Of a stretch of 64,000 nt of DNA, positions 34,471 to 48,949 are shown one piece after another. The position numbers were made by a program, and so were the translations under genes. Origin of the DNA: Mastigias papua. Lineage: Eukaryota > Cnidaria > Scyphozoa > Rhizostomeae > Mastigiidae. Below the pieces are notes generated by a model, which was not told the origin of the DNA, did not search any database, and was given only the letters and a program-made list of their open reading frames with translations. The stretch lies in contig OZ025271.1 in the NCBI GenBank assembly GCA_964019165.1, positions 15,629,782 to 15,693,781 on the forward strand, given 5' to 3'. Position 1 is the first letter of the stretch, and every line of letters begins with the position of its first letter.

Positions 34471-36542
34471 CTGTTTGTGTACAAGCAAAACAAAGACGTG
34501 ACGGGAAACGTTTTTGTCTAAATGAACATTATCATAAGGAGATGCCCTTAATTTGCGTCACGGAAAATCGACTTGTCATCCGAATTCATGTGCTTGCTCA
34601 AGTTTAAAGAAGACCGTTTGTTTGCTTCAGAATTTTGTTGTTCGTGAATTTAAAGGCTTGTATTCGGTTGGCAGCTGAAAGAGAAACTTCAAGATTCGGG
34701 TATTCAACTTTTTTCTTACTTCTGCTGCCTTGGCAATTTGCGTTTTCTCATTCGCCTCTCGTCGTATTCTACTAGTATTTTGATGAACTTATCTAAACAT
34801 AAAGAGGCCAGATGTTTTGCGCTCTCGCCGTTGTCAACAGAGTCTCGTTGCGTGTGCGTTCGGTTGGAAATATCCTCTCGGGATTCCGTATATAGTTGGT
34901 TATTCACATTCGTACACAGCCAACTTGTTGCATAACCAGGAATTAAAATATTGGTGACCACTGCGTGAAGGCACCACTTTGATTCAGCACATGAAGTCCG
35001 CATTCATAAATCTTTGAGATATATATGTATGCTATAAGCATGCATGCTTGGTAGAGCAAGCTCTTGCAGAACTATCGTATCCTTTGTTTTCTTTGTCAAG
35101 ATTTTCACTCGTTCGAATACTTGTCGCAACTGTGCGGACTGCATTATTTCATTTCGAATTCGATTTCTTGGCTATAATTCGTCTGTTTGACGCCTGGCAT
35201 CGTTTGTCCTCGCAAGTGGCGAACTGCTGGAATTTTCTTGATATTGGAATACTTTCGCTGCTGTTTCTCATAGAGAAATCTCCGCGCGGAGCCGTCAACC
35301 CGTTCACAGATCATCTCCGATATCAATGCATTGAAGTGATATATATACCAGGAAATGACTGCCGCAATTTGAATCGAATAAAACTCATTGAATTTGTCAA
35401 TTTATCCGCTTTATTCTGCGGAGAGAATAATGCACGCGTGTATAGCTTTGTCAGCGAATAGAGTACTTGTGATTTATAGTCAAAGACAACATTGAATTTC
35501 AAATTATTATCTTTCTCTCAGCATTGGTGAACAATATTCAATGTTTACGTTCGAATTTTAAGCATACCGTCATAAGCCTGATCCTATTTGACGTATTACT
35601 GAGATCCATATTCTCTGCTTTATGCAACAGGCTACACTACCGAGGTTCATGTTCGGCGCTTTACGCAAATGATTGCGTTCGTTAATGGGGTATTTGCCAG
35701 CGATAAGCGTTATTGTCTCGACAAAAAGCCCTCTTATTTGGGCATTCATTTTGGCCAGTTTATTTTGGCATCGTTCTTAGGTAGTGTGTATCCTTCTATC
35801 ATACTTGAACTCACTTCATGAGGACAGCCCGCATCCGTAATGAGTCCCAAGGCTATGTTTGCAGTGGTTTTCGCTCGGCGTTTGGGAGCAAAGAAGTCTT
35901 TTGGGAAGTAATAAAAGAGAGGAAAGGAATTTGTACCAAATTGTACCATTTGCGTTGGTGCTAGGAACTCAAAAATACTTAGACAGTTAGGTTACATCTT
36001 CGCCAGTTTTTAGCTTGCTCCATCCAACAACCGAGATACCATACGATCGGTTTTTGGCCGTGTACGGAAGCCTGTCCTCCAGAAGATTTCCAGAGAAATT
36101 TCTGATGATGGCTTGATCATTCTAAGTTGTAGCGAGTCTGGTTACATTCTTTAATGGTATTTGCTTGGTAGCAAAAGCATCAAAAGTCTTAGCTATTCTA
36201 GAAGTAGAAGCACTGCCGTGGAACATGCAACTGTCGCTTCTCGTCAGCCAGCGATGTTTTAGCTTGGCTGGTCGCATCCAATTCTCGCTCATTTAAGTAT
36301 ATAGCCATAACCAACCTGATAGAAGTCGTCGACAACGCTTACTGTTCGTAAGCTTTCTCGCCAGCACTCGGAATATACGAGCTTGAATTTATATATGCGA
36401 AATCTTTCTCAGTTCTCTGCACCGCCACTATTCGCTGTTTTGGATACTTCAGTTGTGATTTCTTCGGAGGCAGTTTTGATCTAGAGTGCTTATTTCTGTA
36501 CGCACTCATTGCATAGAAAAGTTGCCACAATTCTCCTCGCAG
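34471..36542. other. MCC intron, no exon seen
   Basis: A 137-codon ORF at about 35048-35461 has no recognised domain and no fitting acceptor; I treat it as chance. The stretch ends with the acceptor TTCTCCTCGCAG. Confidence 0.35.
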
Positions 36543-36617
36543 TTCGATTCCTCAACTAACATGTTCCCTGAAGGTGGTTTGGACATTGTGAAGCCCTACT
36601 TGTCGAAGCTAAGATCG
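36543..36617 (+). CDS. MCC: MCC-like gene, exon C
   Basis: Acceptor CAATTCTCCTCGCAG and donor AGATCG|GTAAGT bracket exactly 25 codons in phase 0 on both sides. The peptide is FDSSTNMFPEGGLDIVKPYL followed by SKLRS. It joins in frame to exon D, placing SKLRS directly before LHLAALTQLK, comparable to the residues just before the first coiled coil of vertebrate MCC. Both splice sites are strong. This exon is too short to show as an ORF. Confidence 0.7.
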
Positions 36618-36859
36618 GTAAGTTGTAAATAGAACGTTTTTACCGGTCTGCCAGACCGTTTGGTTTATGTCTGTAAGTAGCTAATGGTGTATACGGTTTT
36701 AGCTGGATCGAATTTACCAGTTTGGTCATAGGTCTCCTTCACTGACGGTTGGTCATTCCAATTGCGGGCCAGTTAGAATAACCCAATATATATTTGACTA
36801 CTGGAGATAGAGTTTTGACTAAAGACAATTTCAATCTCTTGTGGTCCAATATTTCGTCA

Positions 36860-37197
36860 TACACGTTTTTTATATCAAAAGCAAACGCTCTCCTTTCAGC
36901 CTGGATGCTTCTAAATATTTTGTCAAATCCAGCCTTTAATATCTCTTAAATGTTTCTTAGAATTCTTGAAATTTCCAAGAACAATAAGGCTAGCGTGAGA
37001 CGAGAAGTAGAATGTTTAGTTTAAAGCACTTATAGATGGATGATGTTTGTACCTTGTTTCGATTTTATTAAAGAATTTCCTTGCAAAGCCAGTTTTCAAG
37101 TTTTCTTTTGAAACTGAGCCTGCCAGTGTTACTTAAATTTGTTCTAGCTTATGCGTGATTTGAGCCTCTTATATACTTATTTCTTATAAAAGTGTGA
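36860..37197 (-). mobile_element. TACACG-end MITE
   Basis: Left TACACGTTTTTTATATC, right ACTTATTTCTTATAAAAGTG. The body shares GTCAAATCCAGCCTTTAAT and GAAACTGAGCCTGCCAGTG with 6066-6900 and 15024-15635. This is the least rearranged copy of that subfamily. Confidence 0.65.
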
Positions 37198-37239
37198 AGT
37201 TAAACTCGACTGTGATGCATTATGGGTATCATTTGTCCA

Positions 37240-37560
37240 TGGGACGAGTGGCCGAGTGGTTAGAGTGAGGGTTGTGCAGAAGATTGATGGTTCGAAGGGG
37301 ATTGTCGGATCATAGTTCGGTTGCTCGCTCATTGTTCACCCAGCAGCAAATGGGTACCTGTTGACAATACTTTTGTTAAGATAAAGACAGCGAGAGGAAA
37401 GGAACTGGCCACCCTTCCTCAGTATGTTGACAGCCTAGGGTCGAAGGTCCTCTCAAGCAGATACTCCCCAATGTATGGAGTTGTTTACGGGACTAGCCTT
37501 TACTATAGAGGTGGCGACCTCAGTATTTACGTTCCCATGTCATACTGAGTGTTCTATTAG
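37240..37560 (+). mobile_element. tRNA-derived SINE, copy 2
   Basis: A-box TGGCCGAGTGGTTAGAG (from 37249) and B-box GGTTCGAAGGG (37289-37299). The body phrases GAACTGGCCACCCTTCCTCA and ACGGGACTAGCCTTTACT match copy 1 in order. It carries an extra internal segment of about 60 bp after the B-box. Confidence 0.72.
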
Positions 37561-38000
37561 CATCGGCGATCTAGGGATTGGGACGAGTCCCAAGTGATCA
37601 CGACGATATATAAACTTAGCTTAAGTGATGATCCGTGGTCAGGTGATCAATAAGCAGCCAATGAGACCAGGGTTTGCTTGACCACCAATGGAAAAGTTGA
37701 GCCAAGAGGACCTTCGATGGTCATCTATACATTTCACTGCTTTTATGGTCTGTTTGAGATCATCAAAAGAACAGATAAGCCAATATCTCGGTTAGTGGTC
37801 ATAATTACCAAAATAAGTATACATTTTCTATAATTACATGATCTGTTTGACCATCGAAAAAGCATATTTATATCAATAGGTTCTGTGATGCGATAATTGC
37901 CACAATATTTGTGTATCTCACTATGGTCATTAAAATGGTTGACGAAACCAAGAGCCCCATTGATTTACATAGGTACCACAGCTTTTATGCATTTGAATAG

Positions 38001-38292
38001 ATTTATCTGGTTTCCATATAGCCGTAAGTCACGGGAACACGACGGGAACACGACGGGAACACGACGGGAATACGATGGGAACACGTCCCATTCGCGTCCC
38101 AGTCATCAAGGACTCAACGACGATGCAAAGGAAACATTCTCAAAAGTTGAACCCATCTGAGCTGTTTTAACTCTACTGGGGACGTCGGTGGCGTAATGAA
38201 AAGAACGGTCCCATATATCATACGCGTCCCGGTAGCATCGCCGATGCAATGACTGGGACGTGTCCCCAACACTTATGGAAACCAGGCTTTAG
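38001..38292. mobile_element. CTGGTTTCCATA-end MITE with 12-bp subterminal repeats
   Basis: Left CTGGTTTCCATATAG (38007), right TTATGGAAACCAGGCTTTAG. Inside the left end are four or five GGGAACACGAC units, and ACGCGTCCC/GGACGTGTCCC words sit inside the right end. The same terminus occurs at 53947-54250. Confidence 0.6.
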
Positions 38293-39360
38293 TTTCTGTA
38301 CCATTAATGGGTCAATGAATTCAAGAGGTGCTTTAATGGTTGCAGTAACAACAAGCCCTTTCATAATTACAGACAATATTGTTTGCTCGTACCGTTAGGC
38401 AATCGACTAGACTATTAGATTTTAGGGCATTAACCATCGTATTAGCCTTGCGTTCTGTGTAATGATTTGACTTATAGCTGTCTGTACATTATAATGGTTT
38501 AGAAACCGTAATTGAGTTAGTGAATCCAGTGGTTAATGGAACCATCTTGCTGTAGAAAAAGACTAAGCTAGGCGGCCAAGTAGACCTGTAGCGGTTATTT
38601 TCAATATATTTTTTGTCTTTTTTGTAACCTTGAATCTGCATTTTCCGTTTTGCTGGACTTCCTAGCGCTTAAATTACGGATTCAAGTTCCGAGCTCCCTG
38701 TATCACTCCTAAGTGCCGTAGGCACCTGTCGTAATCCTCTCACAGATAGAATTTGTGCAATGTCTTGTTAGGAACATCGAGAGCACATGTATTCGTGTGT
38801 TCGTAAATTCGATAAATGCCACAACCTGCCTTTGCGTGAATCCATGACATTTCGTTCCAAGTATGACCCAGTGGCGAGCTCGATATGAGGCCAATACATC
38901 GGGTCAAATGCCTTGAACAATTTCTTTCTCAATAATCAGGTTTTTCAGCAGGGAGTCGGTCAGGTTAAACAACACGATTTTACAACACGATTTCATTGTA
39001 TTTTGCAATGCACTTTGCGGGTTTGGAGTCTTACCTGCACCGTTGGAGTGATATTACTCTGTGACAGGATGTTAATGTTTTGCTTATCATAGCTTTGCGT
39101 TAAACAGACTTTCATCTACCCAAGACCAGCGGGGAAAACAGTTGATAGCAACACATTTGTGGTTTTCGTTATCTTTCCTCGTAGCCGACGTTTCAAGCCT
39201 AGTCAAAGGCCACTACGAATAGTATATGAATAGTATGAATTGGTGTACTATACTTTGGATTATATCATGCACACATGCATCCATGTACATATACATCACG
39301 ATACATCCACGCTGTCACTCTCAGGTACATGTAGCAATGTATCGCACACACCACACACTC
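38293..39360. other. MCC intron, no exon seen
   Basis: No recognisable structure until a short (CA)n that leads into (TA)n. Confidence 0.3.
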
Positions 39361-39374
39361 ACACACACACACAC

Positions 39375-39601
<227 letters not shown>

Positions 39602-39634
39602 AAGTTTTAAAAACTTTTAGTGGAAAGGCTATTG

Positions 39635-40293
<659 letters not shown>

Positions 40294-40462
40294 CTTTAAG
40301 GCCTGCTTATGACCTTTAAGGCCTGTTTATATCCTATAAGGCCTGCTTGTGTCCTATAAAGCCTGCCTATTTCCTATAAGGCCTGATTTTGTGCTATAAG
40401 GCCTGTTTTTGTGCTACAAGACCGGTTTATGTCCTATAAGGCCTGTTTATATCCTATAGATA
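40294..40462 (+). repeat. 20-bp tandem repeat (TATAAGGCCTG)
   Basis: About eight units of TCCTATAAGGCCTGTTTATA-like sequence with point changes. Confidence 0.88.
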
Positions 40463-41071
40463 TCGTACACCCTCAGATTAGTCCCCAGTAGGCTGATTTT
40501 TTATACCTTTTGGATAGGGCTTATTCGAAGGCAAAGCTAACTTGAGAGAGAAGCTTAGAATGTTAGGATCCATGCCACATAGAGGTGTTATCTTAAAAAC
40601 TCTTTCTCCATTGTATAAAAGGAACAGTCTAAATATAAGCTTTATTTTGTAACAAAATTTCATCGTTTCCTGTGTTGGGAGCTTGCTCGATGGAGGGGAA
40701 GCTTTCAGAGGGGGGGGGGAGATTTATTAAAATGTTGACTTTCTAGCTTGGAGGATTTTTCAAGGGGATTGATAAATAATAAATGCTGTAATATAAAGTC
40801 GTTGGATATAAATGCTGTAATACCCACAATCACGAGACAGTTTGATGTTTGTGATACTTCTTGTACAAAATGTAGCCGAGATGGGTTAGGCAAACGATTG
40901 ACTGGAACTGCTCTTTGTGTTCTGATTTGAAGTGTAACGTAGTTTGTTGTCATTGGCTCATTTTACTTTCTTTTCATTTAGACTTTTTATGCACAAAATT
41001 CCTTCAACTCGATAAAGTCAATAAAGAAGTGTCCCGTTACAGTAGTACTATATACTATACACATACGATAT

Positions 41072-41078
<7 letters not shown>

Positions 41079-41160
<82 letters not shown>
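41079..41160. repeat. (TA)n microsatellite
   Basis: About 82 bp of TA, followed by TGTTTATACTGTTTATACTG. Confidence 0.95.
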
Positions 41161-41164
<4 letters not shown>

Positions 41165-41454
41165 TATACTGTTTATACTGTTTGAAACCAGAATTATATA
41201 GACATTTATTTTCGACAGTAGCCGCTCTTTTCAGGGAGTCATGTTTTCATTCGATATACGTCGTCTGATTTCATTCAATATGCTTTTAATTTCTTGTTAA
41301 TTAAATCGTCTATTCAAACACAGCTGGAGACGATGTATTTGTCTATTTTCACTGTTTGTTTTACTGCTTGTTTGATTGTTTGCTTGAATTGGTCGAAATC
41401 AAATTCCTGTTTGGAAAAGGGCTAAGGTTAATACATGACTATCATTCATATAGT

Positions 41455-41870
41455 TTAGTATGATATATTATGTTATATGTTATATTTTATTATGTTATAG
41501 GGTATTACATTTTATTATATTATATTACATTATGTTACTTTGTATTTTAGTATGTTGTATTATATTATTTTATGTATTGTAGTATATTATGCTGTTTTGT
41601 TGCATTGCAATATGGTTAATTATATATTATATTGTGCTATGATATATTTCGTTGTGTTATAATACATTGTGAATGTTTTATTTTCTTATTATATTTCAAT
41701 GTATTTTGTCATGTATTTATTTTCTTATGAATTACATAATATAATTTCACAATATATCATATTACATTTTATTCATTATAATAAACTTATTATGTTGACT
41801 AAAGTATAAGATAAGCATACCATCTTACTTTATATTATATCATGTTACTTTAAATATATTATATTTAACT
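41455..41870. repeat. Degenerate ATTATGTTAT-rich tract
   Basis: Long AT-rich, pentanucleotide-like tract, probably a decayed (TTATA)n array. Confidence 0.6.
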
Positions 41871-42442
41871 GCTTATAATTTCTAATGTTGTGGATATTTT
41901 GCGTTATCATAGTTTGAGTTACGTATGTCATTCACACGATACTTCGATGCAGTTTAGAGTGAACTTGTTTGTACCCTAATCAAATCTGAGATACCGGGTC
42001 AAAGAGGCACCGCAATGTTTTGGCGATGCGGGTACCATGACTGAACTGAGTGCAGTGCTCCATTCATAGATTCATAGTAGATAGTGGCGTAAAGTTGTAA
42101 TCATTGGTCGCATGTACTACGTGCGATGTCGTACTGTAACGGTTCGAGCATCGTTAGTTATGGCGCGAATTGATTAGCGAAACATAGCGGTTGGCGGCCG
42201 TTACGATCACAAGAAGTGCACAAATTTATTATGATGATGATGATTGTTTAAATCAGCAAGATATAAATGAAAATGGGAAAATTACGTGGATTTTTGAGAG
42301 TATCAAGATTCAATTCGGTTTGTTCATTTTCAGGTGTCGAGTTTATTGTATTAATTTTGGGAACATCATGACTGCTTTATTTCATTTGTCTTTGGTTCTT
42401 TAGTTTCCCAGTCATTGTTATAGATATGCTATACATATACAC

Positions 42443-42918
<476 letters not shown>

Positions 42919-45134
42919 TATGTATCAGGCAGTTTCATCGTTAGACTGATATAGGTACGCGTTCCCACATGGAAACGCTCAAGAAAGGGAAAACAGTCAT
43001 ACGAGTTGTTAGCTGGCGTAGGAACTCAGCGCCTATCTTTTGAAGTGGTCCATGCTTGCTCTTTTCTCGTTGCTCTTATCTTCTTCCTTTATCTCCTTAT
43101 GTAGTGTGGTGGAAAACACAGTATGTGCATTATATCACTGTTTCCCAAGCAGTCTGCAAACCACCGGAGAGCTCCTTATATTACAACTGTTGCACCACTG
43201 TTCTATGCTCTTGTCTACTTACCAATTTAAGGCAGCGATGTGGAATACCTCAGATGCTAGTTATTTTCTCGCATTTTCACTTTAAAATGGAGCTGTGGAG
43301 CCCCTTTCACCGTAACCAAGTCGTTCCTATGTATGCTCAACCATATAAATATATACACATAACTTGAGCCCAAAGTCGTTTGCCATATCTTCTGCTGTAG
43401 TGTTTCTTTCATTTGTTTTTTGCAGCGCGCGCAAATTTCAATTCCAGTTAGTTCTTATTTTCTACTGGTGGCACCACACACACACGTTTGTATACAATTC
43501 ATTCGAGTGTCAAGAGACCTCACACCATAACTTAAAGCTCGGACTAGGATGTATTGTGATGATTGGTGGAATCAAGAGTTGCGGTGCCTAGTGAGAGACA
43601 AATTTCTTCACAAAATGTTCGGAATGTGAAAAATGTTGATAGTGCATCTGTGTTTTATTTCTTTTTTTCCCAGTCTGGTACAGAGCTGGGCCTCTTTTCC
43701 ATCACTATATTACTCTGCACACTGCCTTATTCAAACCCGGACCGGTAGCTATTTCCAAAGTTGAACATAGCCTATTGAACATATCTAGATATCCCCGCTT
43801 CCATAGATCGTGTTGGTCCGTCAATTCCACAAAGCCCATTTGCATTTATATGAGCTCTATGTACTAATATAGATGTATGTATATAGCTGTATAGCAACCC
43901 GGTGGCGTAGTTTGAAGGAAGCAATGGACATGGATTACAAACAACCGTAGCTATTGATATGCCAATAGACAGATTCAAGTTCGAAATTCCACAAGCTCTT
44001 TAAAGATTAATAGGGAGAAATTTTAAGAGTGATATGCTCACGTCCGGAGCAGTGTAACTACCGAATGATCCACATGGAATTCTTCTCGCTAATTAAGCAA
44101 GTTTTAAATGTTATCTGCGTACGGTAAGGGAGAGTTGCATGATACTCTGATACTTTCAGGGTTGTATGGTCAACTGGGCATGAAGACAGCACCGTCGAGT
44201 CAACCACTATGATGCAGGTTGTCTAGGGCAGTTGGTATTTGCTGAAACATGAAGCGGCCTTGTAAAATATCATTCTAAAGAGAGTGATTGTTATCGAGGC
44301 AATATTGTTATGGTGTAGCTTTTCAATTTAGATGCAACAGTCTTCAAATTGATCACAGAGATTGGTATCGCGTGATATTAGAGGGATATTTGTTGATATT
44401 CATTGCCATCTACTGTTTCATGAAAGAGCGTTACAGGACTGATACTGTCCATGTAAACAAGTTATTATTTGGGATGTTAGTGAACTGTATGCTGTGAAGT
44501 GTCAAAATCTCAAGCTGAAACCAGAAAACTAGAATCATTTGATATTGATATTTGTATTAGTGTTAATCAGACAATTTCACCCAGAAATTTATGGACATTT
44601 TCTGTGTGGTTAGTTGAACTTTTATTACCGCATATCAACGGGAAGAAACTGGCAGGCAATTAAAACATACTTGTTGATATTCTGAAGGATATATCCGTCC
44701 AGCAGAGAACCTCGCAATTTATGCTATATGCTGAGCTATGTGGATGACAAAATTGCAGGATAGTGACTTTTGTTTAGTCGTTTGTTTGTAAACATTGTTT
44801 ATCCCGTATCATGAGGTATTTGATCACGTTGGTTTTCATCTTGACAATGGTTGCATAAACACAGACATACTTCCAAGGCAAATCGACCGCTGTTTGCTTG
44901 CATCTTGAAGACCTTTTAGCTGGATGTCGAACATGATGTGAGGTTTCTCGTGTGACCAGCTGACAGCACTTAAGACATGTTGTGGAACCGCTTCGGCAGA
45001 CATAGCCGTCGAAGCCGCTCCAGTACCACAGATGAGAATGTTAATATTAAGGATCTGTGCTCCAACAAGGTAAACAAGGACGAATTTTTGAAGTGTATTC
45101 ACTTTGTCGTCGTTAGTTGAACCCCTACTCAGTT
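42919..45134. other. MCC intron, no exon seen
   Basis: Chance ORFs only. No repeat ends or splice-flanked frames were recognised. Confidence 0.3.
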
Positions 45135-45552
45135 TGCCCATCTCTTCATTTTCCTGGCTTTTCCTTTACTTGCAGCTTTTGCTGAATTCAAATGTTCACC
45201 TGTTTCTACAGGGATTAAAGGCGATTTCTCTTAACCAGAGATATATATGTCTCGAGCCACACTGCAAAATCACACAGATCGCGGTATCGTGTAGGGCTCC
45301 AAGGAAATTTCCATCGCAAACTGGAGTTTTGCCGAATGGTTGTCTGCCCATCTCTTCATTTTCCTGTCTTTTTCTCTACTTACAGTATACGCTGAATTCA
45401 AATAAATTCAAGTGAACTAGCTGTCTCTACAAGTATTAAGGGCGATTTCTGTTAGACAGAGATATGTAAGTCTCGAGCCACATTGCAAAATCGCACAGAT
45501 CTCGGAATTGTCCGGGGAGATTTTCTCCTTAAACTGATGTTTTGCCGCTGCA
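45135..45552 (+). repeat. 210-bp tandem duplication, diverged
   Basis: TGCCCATCTCTTCATTTTCC at 45135 and 45345; both copies continue through TCTCGAGCCACA and TTTTGCCG. The divergence is larger than in 42541-42918. Confidence 0.85.
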
Positions 45553-46016
45553 TGATTAATACTTGATCGCGATAGATCTGCTAATCTGTGTTTTTGCAGA
45601 GATTTCTTCTGGCTCAACGGTAGAAAGCTGGTTTTCTTAGCGTCTTTTGCTGCTAATGTTCTTAAAGGATTCATGGCTATAGCTATGGGAATATATGTAG
45701 AAGTGAACCCATTTGTAAAGCGTCAAAAGAACGCTCGGTCTCTGTGACTCTACAATAATGAAATTAGCTCATGAAGCGATTGGAATGTATAGAAATAGCG
45801 GTTCTTTTTACCGTCTAAGGATCTCTTGGTGTCATCTGTGGATCTCTTGGTGTCGATGACCCTTTTAGGATCGAATAGAATCGTGAAGCCATTGAGACGT
45901 ATAGATATTATGGTTCTTATTACCATCTAAGTATCTCTTAGTGTCAGCGAACAATCTAGAGTCGAACCGACTCATGAAGCCATTGAAATGTAAATATAAT
46001 ATGATCATCATGACCA

Positions 46017-46299
46017 TAAGTATTAGAACGACCAAGAGCTGTACTCAATCACACCCTTTCCAAGTTACGCTACCTACTCCACGAACTCTGCCTCACAAAT
46101 CATCTTTCAGCCCCAGAACTTCTCAACTATGGAACACATTGCCTTTCAGTACTTTTCCCGACTCCTACAACTTATCATCTTCCAAATCTACCATCATCAA
46201 ACTTTGATCTTATCTCATTATCCACTTAATCTTTCTCCCTTTTCTTAGTTCTTCTTTGTCGAGGCATTGTTATAGGCCCTAAGTATTAGAACGACCAAG
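46017..46299 (+). mobile_element. Very short 5'-truncated LINE with 20-bp target duplications
   Basis: TAAGTATTAGAACGACCAAG occurs at 46017-46036 and 46280-46299. The 243-bp insert translates as HPFQVTLPTPRTLPHKSSFS then PRTSQLWNTLP, the C-terminus of a non-LTR reverse-transcriptase ORF, ending in a stop and a short 3' UTR. The clade differs from the 26716 element. Confidence 0.8.
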
Positions 46300-46904
46300 T
46301 CTTAAGGCCTTTCCCCGTCATTGCATACTAGAAACAAAAAATCAGAAGGCCATTTGCTCTCATTAACCAGTTAAGGGTCAAATGGACCCATGCAACTACT
46401 AAAACGTATATGTATTATGACGGCTAGTATTATCAAAGGATATGAAAGTCATTGGTATTTCATTGGTATGGAGCAAAGTTGGGCAAACTTCGGTTGGTGC
46501 ACTGCATTGATTGTGAAAAATTGGGTATAATTAAGGATATAGCGCGCTAATTGTAGACTCAGTTGAGGCGTGCATATGCAGTACTAGTGCATGACACTTT
46601 AGAAGTTTTTCTAAATTTGTTTTGGTTGATCTTATTCATTGTACTGAGTTTTGTTCCGTGAAGAGTGTCAGACGTAAAACTGTTAGTTGTTTCTCTATAC
46701 CATGCTACTTGCAAATCATCATGAATATTGATGTATTTGTCTTTCTATCAAATGGACTTGTGGCTTTAACTGTATGTATTTTAAGCTCTCCAGACCGTCT
46801 TTCACTTCCAAGGCTGGAACTGTGACTGCAATTGTATTATCCACTTCGATTTTGTCGTAACCTTCGTGTTTTTCCTTGAGTTTTAGAGTTTTTGTTAGTT
46901 TATC
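46300..46904. other. MCC intron, no exon seen
   Basis: No recognisable structure. Confidence 0.3.
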
Positions 46905-47175
46905 ATTGTACACTACTCTACGTCACACCACACTTCACTGCACTGCACTGCATTGCGCTGCGCTACCGTACACCACCCTGCACTACATTGCACAACATGA
47001 CACTACACAGCACTACGTGACACTACACGACACGGCACTGCTTTACGATACACTATACTTCACTGGACTACGCGACACTACAATACACTATTCGACACTA
47101 CACTACAGTACACGACAGTATACTACACGACAGCACACTGCACTACATTTCAGTGTACTTCACTGGACTACGCGA
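46905..47175. repeat. Degenerate (CACTA)n pentanucleotide repeat
   Basis: CACTACA, CACTGCA and GACACTA words are kept in a 5-bp rhythm, with a larger repeat of CTTCACTGGACTACGCGA at about 47059 and 47159. Confidence 0.8.
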
Positions 47176-47313
47176 TAAAAATAAGTTTTCTGAAATATTG
47201 TTGAAAACACCTAGAATCTTTTGAGAAATGTTTACAATTAAGAAGACCTCGTTTTACGAAGAAGACAGGACTTAAAGCTAGTTTTCCTTATACATTGATG
47301 TGTAATGCAGAAA

Positions 47314-47329
47314 GGGGGGGGGGGGGGAG
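47314..47329. repeat. Poly-G run
   Basis: A G-run of about 14, interruption-free: a possible G-quadruplex or a sequencing-difficult site. Similar runs are near 5559, 15356, 40711 and 60520. Confidence 0.8.
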
Positions 47330-47533
47330 GACTGTATGTGTACACTACCGCATTTTTGAAAAATTGATTATGAATGTTGATAGATCGACAGAATTTATTG
47401 TCTATTTAGAATATTACGTAGCAATTTTTGTTGACAGTTCAGTGTTTTCGTCATGTTTTTTACATCGTGTGGTACTATCGGTCCGTGTATTATCCACGAG
47501 CACCATGTGATCAGTATGTGAATTTAATTCTAG

Positions 47534-47698
47534 TTGCATCTGGCCGCACTCACGCAGCTGAAGAATGAAATATTCGAAAGCAATACGAGACTGAGCCACG
47601 TGACAACTGAACGTGATGAGCTAATGGGGAAATTGCAACAGTTGGGCTCTGAGAAACAGAGAATGCAGAAAGAGTACGAGGAAAGACTGCAGTCTCAG
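47534..47698 (+). CDS. MCC: MCC-like gene, exon D (first coiled coil)
   Basis: Acceptor TTTAATTCTAG and donor TCTCAG|GTATGG bracket 55 codons in phase 0. The peptide LHLAALTQLKNEIFESNTRL then SHVTTERDELMGKLQQLGSE has clear heptads. It corresponds in order and spacing to the start of the first coiled coil of vertebrate MCC, which I remember as beginning with a similar LHSAALASLK segment, followed by ERERD and a Lys/Glu-rich helix. This exon and the next are the main basis for naming the gene. MCC is a cytoplasmic and cell-cortex scaffold that dampens Wnt/beta-catenin signalling in vertebrates; the role here is inferred. Confidence 0.85.
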
Positions 47699-48182
47699 GT
47701 ATGGCGAGCCTGTTTTACGTGATGTAGATTGGGAATTGACAGATTCCGTTACAATTAATTATCAATACTCTTGGGCTTTCAATGGGTGGGGGCACAGTAG
47801 CTCGCGCGCGCACATGCACGCACCAAGAGTTCCTTTGGGAGTGATAAATCACGCGCCCAGTGATACATATTTTCCCTGTTAAGAGCGATATCTGGAGTGT
47901 GCTAAATGTTTCGATTCAATGTTAAGTTGAAAGCTCGTTATGTTTTGTAGAAAAAGCTCGTTATGTTGTCATGATTTCTGAACGTGAAGGCCCTGCACTA
48001 GACAATAGACTGTTTTCGTTCTATTTTAAAACCTACGAAAGTTTATAAGTTGTTTTTTCCTTGTGTGTCATGCGCGAAAGCGTCGATGGTCATGCATTTT
48101 CAAACCGCCCGCCTTGACAAGCCATGAATAGGTTCACTTCCATTTATGGCGTTAGTGATCTGTAACGTTGCTTAGATAAGTC
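47699..48182. other. MCC intron, no exon seen
   Basis: No recognisable structure apart from a short CGCGCGCAC run near 47804. Confidence 0.35.
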
Positions 48183-48192
48183 ATGATGGTGG

Positions 48193-48265
<73 letters not shown>

Positions 48266-48330
48266 TATGATTATGATTGTGATGATGATTATGATGATGA
48301 TGATGATTATGATGATGATGATGATGATGA
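48183..48330. repeat. (GAT)n microsatellite
   Basis: About 148 bp of GATGAT with GATTAT variants. The poly-His and poly-Met frames it creates are not genes. Confidence 0.95.
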
Positions 48331-48810
48331 TATACCGAACCACATGCAAAACCCTTACGATTTCTTTTATTTTCAAGTAATGCTTCTCTTTCCGACATAC
48401 ATTTTGTGTTATCAGCAAGTATTACGGCTCAAGCGCATTACTTAATATTCCATAACTAGTGACCAAATTTGACTGCTCAAAAATTCCTTGGCAATTCCGT
48501 AACTTTACGCCTAAGAGACAAGGGAACATAGTGTTCACATCTGTCAGAAGACGAATAAGAGTGAATAACTGGAAAGCAATTTAAGCATCGTTGAGTTTGT
48601 TTATACATGTGAAGATTCAACAATGAAACATTCACATTTCTTAGCATTTTCCGGTCCAGTGCTAGAAATTCTTTAAGTTTGTGCCTATCCGAGCATTGCC
48701 TTGGTTATGAAACACTTGCTTATAGAAAACAGAGCGTGAATACCATGACTGCTTATTACTATTCTACGCTGTGCAGTTCTGCTATTAAAGTGGCTTGTGT
48801 CCTTTTTTAG

Positions 48811-48949
48811 ATGATGAGGGTAACAGAACTGCAGTCGGTTATAGCCGAGTTAACAAGAAAACTTAACGAAGCGACGGGGAACAAGATTATCGAAGAGGAT
48901 GAAGATGTCGAGGAGTCACAATGCTCTTCAGATCTGGACGCAGAGGAAG
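48811..48949 (+). CDS. MCC: MCC-like gene, exon E
   Basis: Acceptor CCTTTTTTAG and donor GAGGAAG|GTATGT bracket 46 codons plus one base. MMRVTELQSVIAELTRKLNE matches the ITELHSVIAELNKKI segment that I recall from vertebrate MCC almost residue for residue. An acidic stretch (IIEEDEDVEE) and a Ser/Cys-rich tail then follow, as in the family. It starts in phase 0, directly continuing exon D, and ends in phase 1. The next exon was not found in the remaining 15 kb. Confidence 0.87.

Noticed and set aside
35048..35461. 137-codon ORF as a gene
   Set aside because: No recognised domain, no acceptor or donor in a fitting position, and composition like the surrounding intron.
48144..48418. Poly-His, poly-Ile and poly-Met ORFs
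   Set aside because: Frames of the (GAT)n microsatellite, not genes.
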